A stretch of DNA of 64,000 nt from Candidatus Competibacteraceae bacterium (GCA_014879445.1 JACSSC010000042.1:1-64000); one strand, 5' to 3'; counted from the stretch's first letter, positions 27,173 to 36,685 are shown. Numbers and translations are program-made. Notes: generated from the sequence alone by a model not told the origin.

Positions 27173-28591
27173 TTAGGGATTCAGACCGTATTGATCGAAT
27201 AAATAAACCAATGCAGTAATCGTAGCGCTTCCCATTTCAAGTTCGCGTCGGTTCACATTTACAAAATTATCTGTGGAGGCATGATGGTAATCAAAATATC
27301 GCTGCGAGTCGGGTATAAAGCCCAACAGTGCTACTCCCTGTCCTTTCAGTTTTGAAACATCTACGCCACTGCCGCCATATTCAAACAAATGCACCAGATA
27401 GGGCTTGAACAGATGGCGCCATTTTTGCAGCGTTTTTAAACATGCTTTTCTTTCTTCATCATCACCATCAACAGTAAAACCATGTGGAGAAAATCCCCCC
27501 CTGTCTGATTCAATTCCTACCAAATGTTTTTCCCCTTTACGTTTTGCCTCATCGGCATAAAGCCGAGCACCTTTGCTGCCATTTTCTTCATTCATAAATA
27601 ACACGCAGCGTATAGTTCGTCGTGGCTTGTAATCCAATTTTTTGAATAGTGATAATACCTCTATACTGTGCACACACCCTGCTCCATCATCATGCGCTCC
27701 TTCGCTATTATCCCAGCTATCTAAATGCCCACCCACCAAAATAATTTCATCTGGATATTCACTTCCTTTTATTTCAGCGATTACATTATATGATTGCTTA
27801 TCGGGTAGTGAGCGACAATCCATCTCCATGTCCAGCATTACTTTGTTTTTTTTCAGTAATGCAGAAAGTGTATTAGCATCCCGTGCGCTAATGGCAGCCG
27901 AAGGTATGCGTTGTTCGGTTTTATATATCAGCATGCCGGTGTGTGGATGTTCATCTTCGTGTAACGTGAGTGAGCGTACAAGCACGCCTACTGCGCCATA
28001 TTTCGATGCCTCATCTGCACCGTATAATCTTTGATCAGCACACCCTCCATATGATTCAAATGTGTCAATGATGCGTTTATCAAGTGCTCGGTTAAAAAAT
28101 ACAATTTTCCCCTTTATTCTACTTTCACCTAAGGCGTCTAATTCTTTAATCGAATTGATCTCAATCACTTCGGACTTAATCCCTCCGCTAGGAGTAGGAA
28201 CCGATCCACCTAAAGCAAGTATGTTGAATTGGTGAGGCGTGGCAGTGTTAATAGTATTACACGTTGCCTTAGTACCTCTAACCCAGTGTGGAACCATTAC
28301 AGGTTGCAACCATACCGTATCGGGTTCAATATTGCGAAGCATATCGAAAGTAAGTTCAACAGCTTTGTCGGCATTTGCTGAGCCGCTGAGGCGTGCAGGG
28401 GCTTCTTTACACAAACGCTCAAGATGATGATAACACTTCCCATTGGTTAATGCCATATTGTATATGCGACGAATCATCACCGAATCTGATGTTTGCTTTT
28501 GTGCCGAACATATAGAAATATTTAAAATTGATAATACTATAAATACTTGCCATTTCTCTTTCAACCACAAAAAATACTTTAACTTAGTCAT
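27173..28591 (-). CDS. Exported M28 family zinc peptidase
   Basis: 472 aa with a signal peptide (residues ~12-31, ends CSAQ). The middle contains an inserted PA-like domain (~150-240), and the peptidase core has the zinc ligands: His in GGHLDSWD, the bridging Asp in GAHDDGAG, the Glu pair in FMNEENG, Asp in GIESDRGG and His in DYHHASTDN. It is most likely a di-zinc aminopeptidase that releases N-terminal residues in the periplasm or outside. It is divergent from amn; a TTACTTTG promoter-like box lies upstream. Confidence 0.9.
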   Translation of the reverse strand: MTKLKYFLWLKEKWQVFIVLSILNISICSAQKQTSDSVMIRRIYNMALTNGKCYHHLERLCKEAPARLSGSANADKAVELTFDMLRNIEPDTVWLQPVMVPHWVRGTKATCNTINTATPHQFNILALGGSVPTPSGGIKSEVIEINSIKELDALGESRIKGKIVFFNRALDKRIIDTFESYGGCADQRLYGADEASKYGAVGVLVRSLTLHEDEHPHTGMLIYKTEQRIPSAAISARDANTLSALLKKNKVMLDMEMDCRSLPDKQSYNVIAEIKGSEYPDEIILVGGHLDSWDNSEGAHDDGAGCVHSIEVLSLFKKLDYKPRRTIRCVLFMNEENGSKGARLYADEAKRKGEKHLVGIESDRGGFSPHGFTVDGDDEERKACLKTLQKWRHLFKPYLVHLFEYGGSGVDVSKLKGQGVALLGFIPDSQRYFDYHHASTDNFVNVNRRELEMGSATITALVYLFDQYGLNP

Positions 28592-28613
28592 TGCATTATA
28601 TCATTGTAAACGA

Positions 28614-28621
28614 CAAAGTAA
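28614..28621 (-). promoter_or_regulatory. -7-like box TTACTTTG for the M28 peptidase
   Basis: On the minus strand TTACTTTG (one mismatch to TAnnTTTG) ends 22 bp before the M28 ATG. It lies in the 46-bp divergent gap with amn. Confidence 0.4.
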
Positions 28622-28637
28622 ATAAAATACACGACGC

Positions 28638-29426
28638 ATGGAAACAAAAGAAGAAATTGTAAAAAACTGGTTGCCCCGTTATACGGGCACACCGATAAAT
28701 AATTTGGGACAGTATATACTACTTACAAATTTTGCCCACTATATTACTTTGTTTGCAAAAAAATATGATGTACCCGTAATGGGAGAGAAAAACCCTATGC
28801 AAACAGCAACCTATGGAAACATTACCATCATAAATTTTGGAATGGGCAGTGCCATGGCGGCTACCATCATGGATTTATTGAGTGCTGTTATGCCCAATGC
28901 CGTTTTGTTTTTGGGCAAATGCGGGGGGCTGAAAAAAAAAACACAACTCGGCGATTTGATATTGCCTATTGCTGCAATTAGAGGTGAAGGAACAAGCAAT
29001 GATTATTTACCTCCCGAAGTGCCGGCTCTGCCTTCATTTAGATTACAAATGGCTGTTTCAACCGTGATTCGGAAATATGCATGTGATTATTGGACGGGCA
29101 CAGTTTATACTACCAATCGTCGGGTATGGGAGCACGACGATTCTTTCAAGCAATATTTGAGAAAAATTAGATCAATGGCTATTGACATGGAAACAGCCAC
29201 TATCTTTACTACCGGCTTTGCTAATGGAATACCTCGAGGCGCACTCCTTCTCGTTTCGGATAATCCTATGGTGCCTGAAGGAATTAAAACTTCCGAGAGC
29301 GATAAAAACATCACCGACCAATATGTTCATCAACATCTTGATATTGGGATCGATGCATTGATTGAACTACGCGATTCGGGCGAATCCGTAAAACATCTTA
29401 GATTTGATGACCCGTTTCAATTGTAA
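28638..29426 (+). CDS. amn: AMP nucleosidase
   Basis: Hydrolyses AMP to adenine and ribose-5-phosphate, regulating the adenylate pool. 262 aa with the nucleoside-phosphorylase fold: FGMGSAMAATIM near residue 70, FLGKCGGLKKKTQLGDLILP (phosphate/ribose site), YTTNRRVWEHD, SMAIDMETATIF (the Glu-Met-Glu purine site) and LLVSDNPMVPEG. It matches the short Bacteroidota AMP nucleosidase class, which lacks the extra N-terminal domain of the enterobacterial enzyme. It is divergent from the M28 peptidase and is followed after 13 bp by a secreted hydrolase. Confidence 0.85.
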   Translation: METKEEIVKNWLPRYTGTPINNLGQYILLTNFAHYITLFAKKYDVPVMGEKNPMQTATYGNITIINFGMGSAMAATIMDLLSAVMPNAVLFLGKCGGLKKKTQLGDLILPIAAIRGEGTSNDYLPPEVPALPSFRLQMAVSTVIRKYACDYWTGTVYTTNRRVWEHDDSFKQYLRKIRSMAIDMETATIFTTGFANGIPRGALLLVSDNPMVPEGIKTSESDKNITDQYVHQHLDIGIDALIELRDSGESVKHLRFDDPFQL

Positions 29427-29439
29427 TTAAATTTTTACT

Positions 29440-30642
29440 ATGAAATTCATTGTTGCTACAATTTTTCTTTGTTTCTCTATCGTTAGCCACTATGCTCAAA
29501 ACTGTGGTCCAAGATATCTGGATAGTGTTTTTACTACTGTAAATATGCAAACGGTAGTTTTTGGCCAGAATTATGACTATCAAGGGAATCTTATTACACT
29601 CGAAGCTGATATTTATTATCCGGCTGGCGATACAGCGTCACATCGAGCTGCCATTATTTACATGCACGGTGGCGGGTTTGTACAAGGCATTCGAAACACA
29701 CCCAAAATCATTCGCCTATGCCGAAAACTGGCTAAAAAGGGATATGTGGTTGCTTCTATTGATTACAGATTAGGTGTTGCCGATAACTCAAATGAAGAGA
29801 TGGGAAGAGCTCAAGTTCGTGCCCAACAAGACCTAAATGCATTTATCAGATATGCTAAAGCGAATGCGGCTACAGCCAAAATAGACACAAATCATATTTT
29901 TCTCTCAGGGGGCTCCGCAGGAGGTGCATCTATTCTTGTTAAAGCATTTATGGATATATCAGAGCTTCCTGCATATGTTGATACTACAGGGCTGGGTGAT
30001 TTGGAGGGAACATCAAATCTGCTCCACAACTCATCCGATGTTTTTGCCGTATATGCGCTTTGGGGAGCTGTTTTTGATACACTTTGGATACAATCAGGTG
30101 ATATCCCTGTTGGCTGTGTGCAGTCCATTTATGACCCCTGCATACCATGGAATAGCGGGCTGAGTTGCAATGTTTCAGGATATACTATTTATGGTGCTAA
30201 TGCCATTTATCAAAGGGCTAAAAATATTGGCATTCCAACAACAATTCATGGATATATTTCTAGCCAGCATGATCTTGGGCTGGATTCAATTCCTTTTCAG
30301 GATTCTACAATCATGTTTATGAGTAGTTTTTTTTATGATTTGATGTGTTCGGAAGCATTGAGTCAATCTGATTTAGAATCTGACTTTCAGGTCTTGTCAT
30401 TGTATCCCAATCCTTCAACAGGTTATATAAAGGTAGAATGGCCATATGCCCAAAATGAAAATGTTCAGCTTTCGATTTTTACTTTATCCGGCCAAAAAGT
30501 GTATGCATCATTACTTCCAATAAGCAGTATGGCTGTTGAAATTAATACACATATGTTGAGACCGGGTATTTACATTCTTTCATTTTTATCAAACACAGGA
30601 CGTATGTATTATGCCAGATTAAATAAGATGGAAGCAAATTAA
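29440..30642 (+). CDS. Secreted alpha/beta hydrolase with T9SS tail
   Basis: 400 aa. Signal peptide (~1-19, ends YAQ). Residues ~45-320 form an alpha/beta hydrolase or carboxylesterase fold with the oxyanion MHGGGFVQG and the nucleophile motif FLSGGSAGGAS (GxSxG). The last ~75 residues are a T9SS type A sorting domain: LYPNPSTG, then beta strands, SGQKVY, LRPGIYIL and a basic end. It is therefore probably exported through T9SS and anchored or released outside. Substrate unknown; a lipase or esterase is the likely class. It follows amn by 13 bp. Confidence 0.87.
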   Translation: MKFIVATIFLCFSIVSHYAQNCGPRYLDSVFTTVNMQTVVFGQNYDYQGNLITLEADIYYPAGDTASHRAAIIYMHGGGFVQGIRNTPKIIRLCRKLAKKGYVVASIDYRLGVADNSNEEMGRAQVRAQQDLNAFIRYAKANAATAKIDTNHIFLSGGSAGGASILVKAFMDISELPAYVDTTGLGDLEGTSNLLHNSSDVFAVYALWGAVFDTLWIQSGDIPVGCVQSIYDPCIPWNSGLSCNVSGYTIYGANAIYQRAKNIGIPTTIHGYISSQHDLGLDSIPFQDSTIMFMSSFFYDLMCSEALSQSDLESDFQVLSLYPNPSTGYIKVEWPYAQNENVQLSIFTLSGQKVYASLLPISSMAVEINTHMLRPGIYILSFLSNTGRMYYARLNKMEAN

Positions 30643-30670
30643 TTCTTGGAAAAATATCGTGAATATTATA

Positions 30671-31789
30671 TCAGTTCAGCAATTGCAGTGTAATATAATC
30701 ACACATCAGCATGCCTGATGGTGTAAGCCGCAGCACATCTGCATCGGCATTAAACCAATGAGAAGACATTTGCGTTGCGTTGTTTATGAATTTATCAAAT
30801 TGTCCAGGTCCAAACTTGTCCGCACTTTCTCTTCTTATACCCTCAGCACACCTTAATGAGGTCATCACCCATTCAAGCAGTTTATTTTCTTTGCTGAGAT
30901 ATTCGGTTTCAAACCATTCACTCTCACCTTGCAGCCCTTTGATGTAGCGAATATTGTTAGACACATTCCATCGTCGTGTATTTTTCCCATCGAACGAATG
31001 AGCTGAAGGCCCTATTCCAACATATGCTTTGCCTTGCCAGTAGGATGAATTGTGGCGTGATCTGAATCCAGTTTTTGCAAAGTTTGATATCTCATAATGT
31101 TCGTATCCTGCAGATGGTAGAATTTGTGCTATGTTGTTAAATTGACGAATGATGCTTGCGTCAAGCGGAGCATTTAATTTTTTTCTTTTTATCAGATGAA
31201 AAAGAGGAGTGTGTTGTTCAACTGTAAGCGCATAAGCAGAAATATGAGGGACATCAAATGATATAAGTTTTTGAATATTGTTTATCCAGCCCTCGTGGGT
31301 AAGTGTAGGGATTCCGTAAATCAGATCTACGGATATGTTATCAAATCCGTTGTCTTGCGCCCCCTTTATAGCATATTCAGCATCTCGAGCCGAATGAATG
31401 CGGTGCATATATTTCAGGTCGTCATCGTGGAATGATTGCACCCCAATGCTGAAACGATTAACCGGACTGTTGCGAACCTGTTTTAGTTTGTCACGATTTA
31501 AGTCATCAGGATTTACTTCTATAGTAATTTCTGCATCTTGAAGAACATTTTGCAGGAGAAAAATCTGGTCAAATATCATCATTAGCTCATTATACTCAAG
31601 CAATGAAGGGGTGCCACCGCCCAAATAAATCGATTGTATCGGACTTGTAATTTCATGGCTACGCATGATTAATTCTTGCAACATGGCGCGAAGAACATCT
31701 TGACGCGTTTGCTGTGAAGTTGAAAAATGAAAATCGCAATAATAGCAAGCACGGCGGCAAAATGGAATATGCAGATATAGTGCACTCAT
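30671..31789 (-). CDS. hemW: Radical SAM coproporphyrinogen III oxidase-like protein HemW
   Basis: 372 aa. N-terminal radical SAM site with the CxxxCxxC motif (Cys10, Cys14, Cys17 in CRRACYYC), then IYLGGGTPSLL, IEVNPDD and RFSIGVQSF, all typical of HemW/HemN enzymes. The C-terminal HemW motif HNSSYW is present and the residues that distinguish HemN are lacking, so it is more likely the heme chaperone HemW than the true oxygen-independent oxidase. It is divergent from nrdJ across a 266-bp gap. Cytoplasmic. Confidence 0.9.
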   Translation of the reverse strand: MSALYLHIPFCRRACYYCDFHFSTSQQTRQDVLRAMLQELIMRSHEITSPIQSIYLGGGTPSLLEYNELMMIFDQIFLLQNVLQDAEITIEVNPDDLNRDKLKQVRNSPVNRFSIGVQSFHDDDLKYMHRIHSARDAEYAIKGAQDNGFDNISVDLIYGIPTLTHEGWINNIQKLISFDVPHISAYALTVEQHTPLFHLIKRKKLNAPLDASIIRQFNNIAQILPSAGYEHYEISNFAKTGFRSRHNSSYWQGKAYVGIGPSAHSFDGKNTRRWNVSNNIRYIKGLQGESEWFETEYLSKENKLLEWVMTSLRCAEGIRRESADKFGPGQFDKFINNATQMSSHWFNADADVLRLTPSGMLMCDYITLQLLN

Positions 31790-31866
31790 GATTATGACTG
31801 CAAGATAATATCATTTATCGAAGAATGTAGAAATACAAGAGTTGTTGGGGTGGATGAATTAAGAAT

Positions 31867-31882
31867 CGCACGTGCGTACGTA
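31867..31882. other. Adjacent palindromes upstream of nrdJ
   Basis: The 10-bp perfect palindrome CGCACGTGCG is directly followed by TACGTA. They sit in the 266-bp hemW-nrdJ gap, 173 bp before the nrdJ ATG and 78 bp upstream of the hemW start. An operator-like role is possible but unsupported; the rest of this gap shows no riboswitch-like structure or clear promoter. Confidence 0.35.
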
Positions 31883-32055
31883 TTAATAAGAAAAAATTAA
31901 GATGTTTGAAATGATGGGTTCAGGTTTTTTCAACAAAATATTTACAATATCATCGAATGTTAAAAACATAGGCAGATAGTTAATAAAATTAAAACTAAAA
32001 TCTCATTCAGGTTATTTTAATTTGTAGGGTTGAATTTAAAACCCCAATAATATAC

Positions 32056-34641
32056 ATGATAAAGGATATGGAACCAATCACAATCAACGAGAAAAAAGTG
32101 GAAAAGAAAACTACACGAACACATTCGTACGATGAGGTGTTTGCAGCAAGTTTAGCATATTTTGAAGGCGACGATTTGGCTGCAACAACATGGATGAATA
32201 AATATGCCATGAAGGACCATGATGGTAAGTTTGTCGAGTTGTCGCCTGCTGACATGCAGAAACGTATGGCACATGAATTTGCACGCATTGAAGCTAAATA
32301 CAAGGAAATGCATACTCTGAATGGTAATGCTAAGTATCTTTCAGAGTATGGTCAAACCCGTTCATTTTTAGATGAGAAAAAAATTGCCGGCTACATGCAG
32401 GGCTTCAAGTATGTGATACCACAAGGTAGTGTAATGTCATCACTTGGAAACCCTTATGTGATTGCCTCCTTATCAAACTGTATTGTATTGCCTGAAATTT
32501 ATGATTCTTATGGAGGTATTTTTTATACAGACCAGCAGATGGCTCAGCTTTTTAAGCGCCGTTGTGGTGTAGGTATTGACATTTCCTCTATCCGCCCTTC
32601 AGGTATGCATGTTTCTAATGCTGCCGGAACAACCACAGGAGCTATATCATTTATGGATCGTTTCTCAAATACTACCCGAGAGGTTGCTCAAAACGGTCGC
32701 CGTGGGGCCTTGATGATTACCATTGATATAGCCCATCCTGATGTGGAAAATTTTGTAACCAGCAAGCAGGATTTATCTCGCGTTACAGGCGCTAATATCT
32801 CTGTTCGTATCAGCGATGAGTTTATGCAAGCAGTTGCTAACGATGGCGAATACACCCACCGTTGGCCAATTGAGGCAGCTCAGCCCAAATTTACAAAAAC
32901 AGTTAGAGCCCGTGAACTTTGGAATACAATCATTCGCTGTGCTCACAATACTGCCGAGCCCGGCTTGATTTTTTGGGACAGGCAACATTATTATTCTACA
33001 TCATCTGTTTATCCAGGATTTAAAAATGTCTCTACCAATCCATGCTCCGAAATCGCTATGCAAGGAGGAGATAGTTGTCGTCTAATAGCAGTAAACTTAT
33101 ATAGTTTTGTGGAGCATCCCTTTACCAATAAGGCCAAGTTCAACTTCAAAAAATTCTACGAAGTAACTTATGAGGCACAACGATTGATGGATGACCTCGT
33201 AGATCTTGAGTTGGAAGCTATTGAGCGTATCATGAAAAAAATTGATAGTGACCCCGAACCCGACTTTATTAAAGAAGTAGAACGTAATACATGGAAATTG
33301 CTTTATGATGCTGGAAAAAAAGGACGCCGTACAGGTCTTGGATTTACAGCTCTTGGAGACACCCTCGCTGCCATGAACCTTACTTTCGACTCAGCCAATG
33401 CGCTTACCACCATAGAGGAATTGATGAAAACAAAGTGTCGTGCTGAATTTGACAGCTCTATAGATATGTCCATAGAACGTGGTCGCTTTGAAGCATTCGA
33501 CCCTGATATTGAAAACACTTCCGAGTTTGTTCAAATGATGAAGAATGAAATGCCTGATGTCTATCAACGTATGATGCAACACGGACGTCGTAACATTTCG
33601 ATCAGCACCGTTGCCCCAACCGGAACAATTAGTTTGCTCACACAAACATCCTCAGGTATTGAGCCCGTATTCATGCTTTCATACAAACGCAGACGTAAAG
33701 TAAATCATCAGGACAAACAAGCCCGTGTTGACTTTATTGACGATATGGGAGATAAGTGGCAGGAGTTTATCGTTTACCATCCTAAACTCAAGAAATGGAT
33801 GGAAATTACCGGTGAAAAAGACATAGCCCAAAGTCCTTATGCGGGCTCTACAGCCCCAGAAATTGATTGGCTTAAGCGTGTCGAAATTCAGTCAATCGTG
33901 CAAAAATATACTACACACTCTATTAGTTCTACCATCAATCTTCCAGGTGAAACGCCTCCTGAAATGGTGAGCCAGATTTATCTTGAAGCATGGCAAAAAG
34001 GACTAAAAGGTATTACGGTTTATCGTGACGGCTCACGCTCTGGCGTATTGGTGGCTGCCGAAACCAAACCCAAATCCAACGAAATTATTGAAACCAAAGC
34101 ACCCAAACGACCCAAAACCCTCGAAGCAAAAATCGTCAGATTTATGAATCACGATGAACGATGGATTGCCGTTGTGGGTACATTGTATGGAAAACCATAT
34201 GAAATATTTACAGGTAAGGCCAAGGATTCTTTCAGCTTGCCTGAATGGGTTGAAAAAGGTTGGGTTATAAAAAATAATACTGATGACGGCAAAAAGCGAT
34301 ACGATTTCCAATATATGGATGAAGATGGATATCGCATCACAATAGAGGGCCTTTCTCGTTCGTTCAACAAAGAATTTTGGAATTATGCGAAGTTGATTTC
34401 AGGCGTTTTGCGTCATGGTATGCCACTACCTCATGTTGTAAACTTGATTCAAAACCTGCATTTATACAACGAAAGTATCAACACATGGAAATCTGGTGTT
34501 GAACGCGCTCTCAAAATGTTTATCCCTGATGGCACCATTGCTGTTGACCACCGTTGCAACGAGTGTGGATGCACCGATAGCTTAGTGTATGAAGAGGGTT
34601 GTGTGAAATGCAAAAACTGCGGAAATTCTAAGTGCGGATAA
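32056..34641 (+). CDS. nrdJ: Adenosylcobalamin-dependent (class II) ribonucleotide reductase
   Basis: Reduces ribonucleotides to deoxyribonucleotides using a B12-derived radical; it needs no oxygen and no separate radical subunit. 861 aa. Visible catalytic residues: Cys142 in LSNCIVLPE, the N-x-C-x-E motif NPCSE (Asn328, thiyl Cys330, Glu332) and Cys341 in the paired redox site. The C-terminal region has a class II-specific domain (~650-830) and ends with a CxxC-type zinc ribbon (CNECGC...CVKCKNCGNSKCG) that delivers electrons. Starts at ATG 32056 (or 32068, MEPIT). No cobalamin riboswitch is visible upstream. A terminator follows. Confidence 0.95.
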   Translation: MIKDMEPITINEKKVEKKTTRTHSYDEVFAASLAYFEGDDLAATTWMNKYAMKDHDGKFVELSPADMQKRMAHEFARIEAKYKEMHTLNGNAKYLSEYGQTRSFLDEKKIAGYMQGFKYVIPQGSVMSSLGNPYVIASLSNCIVLPEIYDSYGGIFYTDQQMAQLFKRRCGVGIDISSIRPSGMHVSNAAGTTTGAISFMDRFSNTTREVAQNGRRGALMITIDIAHPDVENFVTSKQDLSRVTGANISVRISDEFMQAVANDGEYTHRWPIEAAQPKFTKTVRARELWNTIIRCAHNTAEPGLIFWDRQHYYSTSSVYPGFKNVSTNPCSEIAMQGGDSCRLIAVNLYSFVEHPFTNKAKFNFKKFYEVTYEAQRLMDDLVDLELEAIERIMKKIDSDPEPDFIKEVERNTWKLLYDAGKKGRRTGLGFTALGDTLAAMNLTFDSANALTTIEELMKTKCRAEFDSSIDMSIERGRFEAFDPDIENTSEFVQMMKNEMPDVYQRMMQHGRRNISISTVAPTGTISLLTQTSSGIEPVFMLSYKRRRKVNHQDKQARVDFIDDMGDKWQEFIVYHPKLKKWMEITGEKDIAQSPYAGSTAPEIDWLKRVEIQSIVQKYTTHSISSTINLPGETPPEMVSQIYLEAWQKGLKGITVYRDGSRSGVLVAAETKPKSNEIIETKAPKRPKTLEAKIVRFMNHDERWIAVVGTLYGKPYEIFTGKAKDSFSLPEWVEKGWVIKNNTDDGKKRYDFQYMDEDGYRITIEGLSRSFNKEFWNYAKLISGVLRHGMPLPHVVNLIQNLHLYNESINTWKSGVERALKMFIPDGTIAVDHRCNECGCTDSLVYEEGCVKCKNCGNSKCG

Positions 34642-34668
34642 TATTCTGCTTTCTTCTTTAACTTATAT

Positions 34669-34712
34669 GCCACCTTCCCGAGAGATTAGTTCGCTCAGGA
34701 AGGTGGCGCTTT
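34669..34712 (+). terminator. Terminator hairpin after nrdJ
   Basis: GCCACCTTCC (34669-34678) pairs perfectly with GGAAGGTGGC (34698-34707) around a 19-nt loop, followed by a short T-run. Placed 28 bp after the nrdJ stop. Confidence 0.7.
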
Positions 34713-34724
34713 TAAGAAAAGACG

Positions 34725-34732
34725 TACTTTTG
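34725..34732 (+). promoter_or_regulatory. -7 box TACTTTTG for the transketolase half gene
   Basis: TACTTTTG matches TAnnTTTG and lies 8 bp before the ATG at 34740, so the real start may be the ATG at 34764. No clear -33 element is visible. Confidence 0.5.
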
Positions 34733-34739
34733 CATATTG

Positions 34740-35726
34740 ATGAATCAATATAATGTATTAACTATGACAGCTGAATCGTACGAAGAACTGCTTAGGCAAA
34801 CAGCACTAAATGATGAACGATATGTTGTGATGACAGCCGAAAATCGTGCTTTGATTCGCAACTTGCCCGCTGTTCTGGGTCCGCGCTTTGTGGATACAGG
34901 CATTACCGAACAATGTCTTGTGGGGGCAGCTGCAGGTTTAGCTCTTCGAGGTCGTATCCCAGTTGTACATGCATTGGCCGCTTTTCTAACCATGCGTGCT
35001 TTTGAATTTGTTCGTACTGACGTCGGAATATCAGGTCTGCCTGTTAAACTTACAGGATTTGTTCCTGGTTTCTTATCAGATGGGAATGGACCTACCCATC
35101 AAGCGATTGAAGACGTTTCCTTGATGCGTGGTATCCCAGGTATGCAAGTGTATTGCCCTGCCGATAATGATGATATGCTAAAAATGTTGCCCTACATTTG
35201 GTCAAATTCATCACCGGCATATATCCGTGCCAATACGCGCCCGGCCCTTATCCAGCATACACCATTTGAACCCGGTAAAGCAGAAGTGATTACCGAAGGA
35301 GAGGATGTTACTTTGCTCGTGTATGGAATGTTATTTGAACAAGCTTATGAAGCTAAATCTTTGCTCGAACAAAATGGATTGCGTGTAGGTCTTGTAAATA
35401 TGCGGTGTCTTGCGCCGATTGATGAATCGTGTTTAATACAAGCTGTTCAAAAGGGAGGATTGATTGTTACGATCGAAGATCATTTTGTAACAGGTGGGCT
35501 TTATTCCATATTGGCTGAAACATTGTTAATCCATCAACTAACAGCACAAGTTTTACCCATTGCTTTGCATCATCGTTGGTTCAAGCCCGGACTATTATCA
35601 GAAGTACTCACATTCGAAGGGTTCACAGCTTCACAAATTGCGGCTAAAATTCTTTCTGCCTTGGGTCGTCAATCCAATAACGATTTCAAACCCGGCATGA
35701 TTGCCGAGAATGCTTTTGATGAATAA
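34740..35726 (+). CDS. Transketolase C-terminal half (pyrimidine-binding and C domains)
   Basis: 328 aa (or 320 from the ATG at 34764, MTAESYEELL, which better suits the promoter distance). It matches the C-terminal subunit of split two-gene transketolases: the Pyr-binding domain has GITEQCLVGAAAGLALRG and a GPTHQAIEDVSLMRG segment (the catalytic His/Glu region), and the final ~120 residues form the transketolase C domain (VTLLVYGMLFEQA). The N-terminal thiamine-diphosphate-binding half is not adjacent in this window, which is unusual. Could equally be a related 1-deoxyxylulose-5-phosphate synthase-like half, but the sequence favours transketolase. Confidence 0.82.
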   Translation: MNQYNVLTMTAESYEELLRQTALNDERYVVMTAENRALIRNLPAVLGPRFVDTGITEQCLVGAAAGLALRGRIPVVHALAAFLTMRAFEFVRTDVGISGLPVKLTGFVPGFLSDGNGPTHQAIEDVSLMRGIPGMQVYCPADNDDMLKMLPYIWSNSSPAYIRANTRPALIQHTPFEPGKAEVITEGEDVTLLVYGMLFEQAYEAKSLLEQNGLRVGLVNMRCLAPIDESCLIQAVQKGGLIVTIEDHFVTGGLYSILAETLLIHQLTAQVLPIALHHRWFKPGLLSEVLTFEGFTASQIAAKILSALGRQSNNDFKPGMIAENAFDE

Positions 35727-35743
35727 AGGTTGATCTGATTTAT

Positions 35744-36685
35744 TTATGGCTTTACGGCCTTTTCAATACGATAATTTGCATCCTCAGCATAATCATAATT
35801 CCATTTGTAGTAAATACCACCATAGAATACAGGAGTATTAGGCATATTGTTACCCAAAAAATATCCTGTTATGCCCGCTTGGATACCAAATCCAATTTTG
35901 TGTTGATATTCTATTCGTGCATTGAGAGATAGCCACTCCTGATTATTTAGAAATAACCCTGTTTGAAGATTATTTGCTTTTTCATAACTTCCATTATAAA
36001 ATGAACGACGTGAATGAATCGCTGCTCTTACCCATACCATATTGAAAAATTTAGCCCCACCCTCAACTTGTATTCGCCAGTCACCGCTATAATCATCAGT
36101 TCGGTAACATCCGCCTATATCAGAAAAGAAATAATATTTTTCTTTCCACGAACGGCCAATATGAAACATGGGTACAATGCCCCAGGCATCATTGGCTGTT
36201 CGTAAACCGGTCGCATTGTCGTATGTTCCGGTTTTCATCTCACCATGTAATGAGCCAGCCATCACCCATTTCTTATGATAAAATTTATATTTAACACCGG
36301 CCTCCAAATTGCCCAATCCAGTTAGTGTTCCGGTTTTGAGAGTATCTAAAAAATCTGATTCGGTATTATATACTTTTTGTGTAGAAACGATATGGATGGG
36401 CAACATAACAAACAATGTGAGTTTATCTAGCGGCCCATATTCTGCATGAAATCTGAAAGACATGTGATTGATAGGTCTAAGTAATCGGCTTTTTTCCATT
36501 GAATCGTTCTGCAATTGCAGTTCGCTGAATGATTGATAATGAAATGTGCCACTAAGAAATCCACCACCACCATGTGGTGTAAATGGGCCTCCATGTTGAG
36601 CATGCAAAATATGAGAAAGTATAAAAAACTGTATTAAGAATAATATAGATGCTATACCTTTTATAAAATGTTCGGCCTTTATCAT
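35744..36685 (-). CDS. Outer-membrane beta-barrel protein
   Basis: 313 aa with signal peptide (~1-29, ends LHAQH). The mature protein is made of alternating strands with aromatic girdles (FRFHAEYGPLDKLTLF, LEAGVKYKFYHKK, YYFFSDIGGCYRT, FYGGIYYKWNYDY). It begins with a short G/H-rich stretch that may be metal-binding but could be a loop. Resembles barrels associated with metal-ion handling, but no transporter is nearby. The start at the ATG 36683-36685 is chosen because a TACCTTTG promoter box lies 17 bp upstream; the frame is open to 36742. Confidence 0.72.
   Translation of the reverse strand: MIKAEHFIKGIASILFLIQFFILSHILHAQHGGPFTPHGGGGFLSGTFHYQSFSELQLQNDSMEKSRLLRPINHMSFRFHAEYGPLDKLTLFVMLPIHIVSTQKVYNTESDFLDTLKTGTLTGLGNLEAGVKYKFYHKKWVMAGSLHGEMKTGTYDNATGLRTANDAWGIVPMFHIGRSWKEKYYFFSDIGGCYRTDDYSGDWRIQVEGGAKFFNMVWVRAAIHSRRSFYNGSYEKANNLQTGLFLNNQEWLSLNARIEYQHKIGFGIQAGITGYFLGNNMPNTPVFYGGIYYKWNYDYAEDANYRIEKAVKP

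Noticed and set aside
31790-32055. Possible cobalamin riboswitch or NrdR box upstream of nrdJ
   Set aside because: No conserved B12-box-like segment or paired NrdR boxes seen; only the short palindromes noted above.
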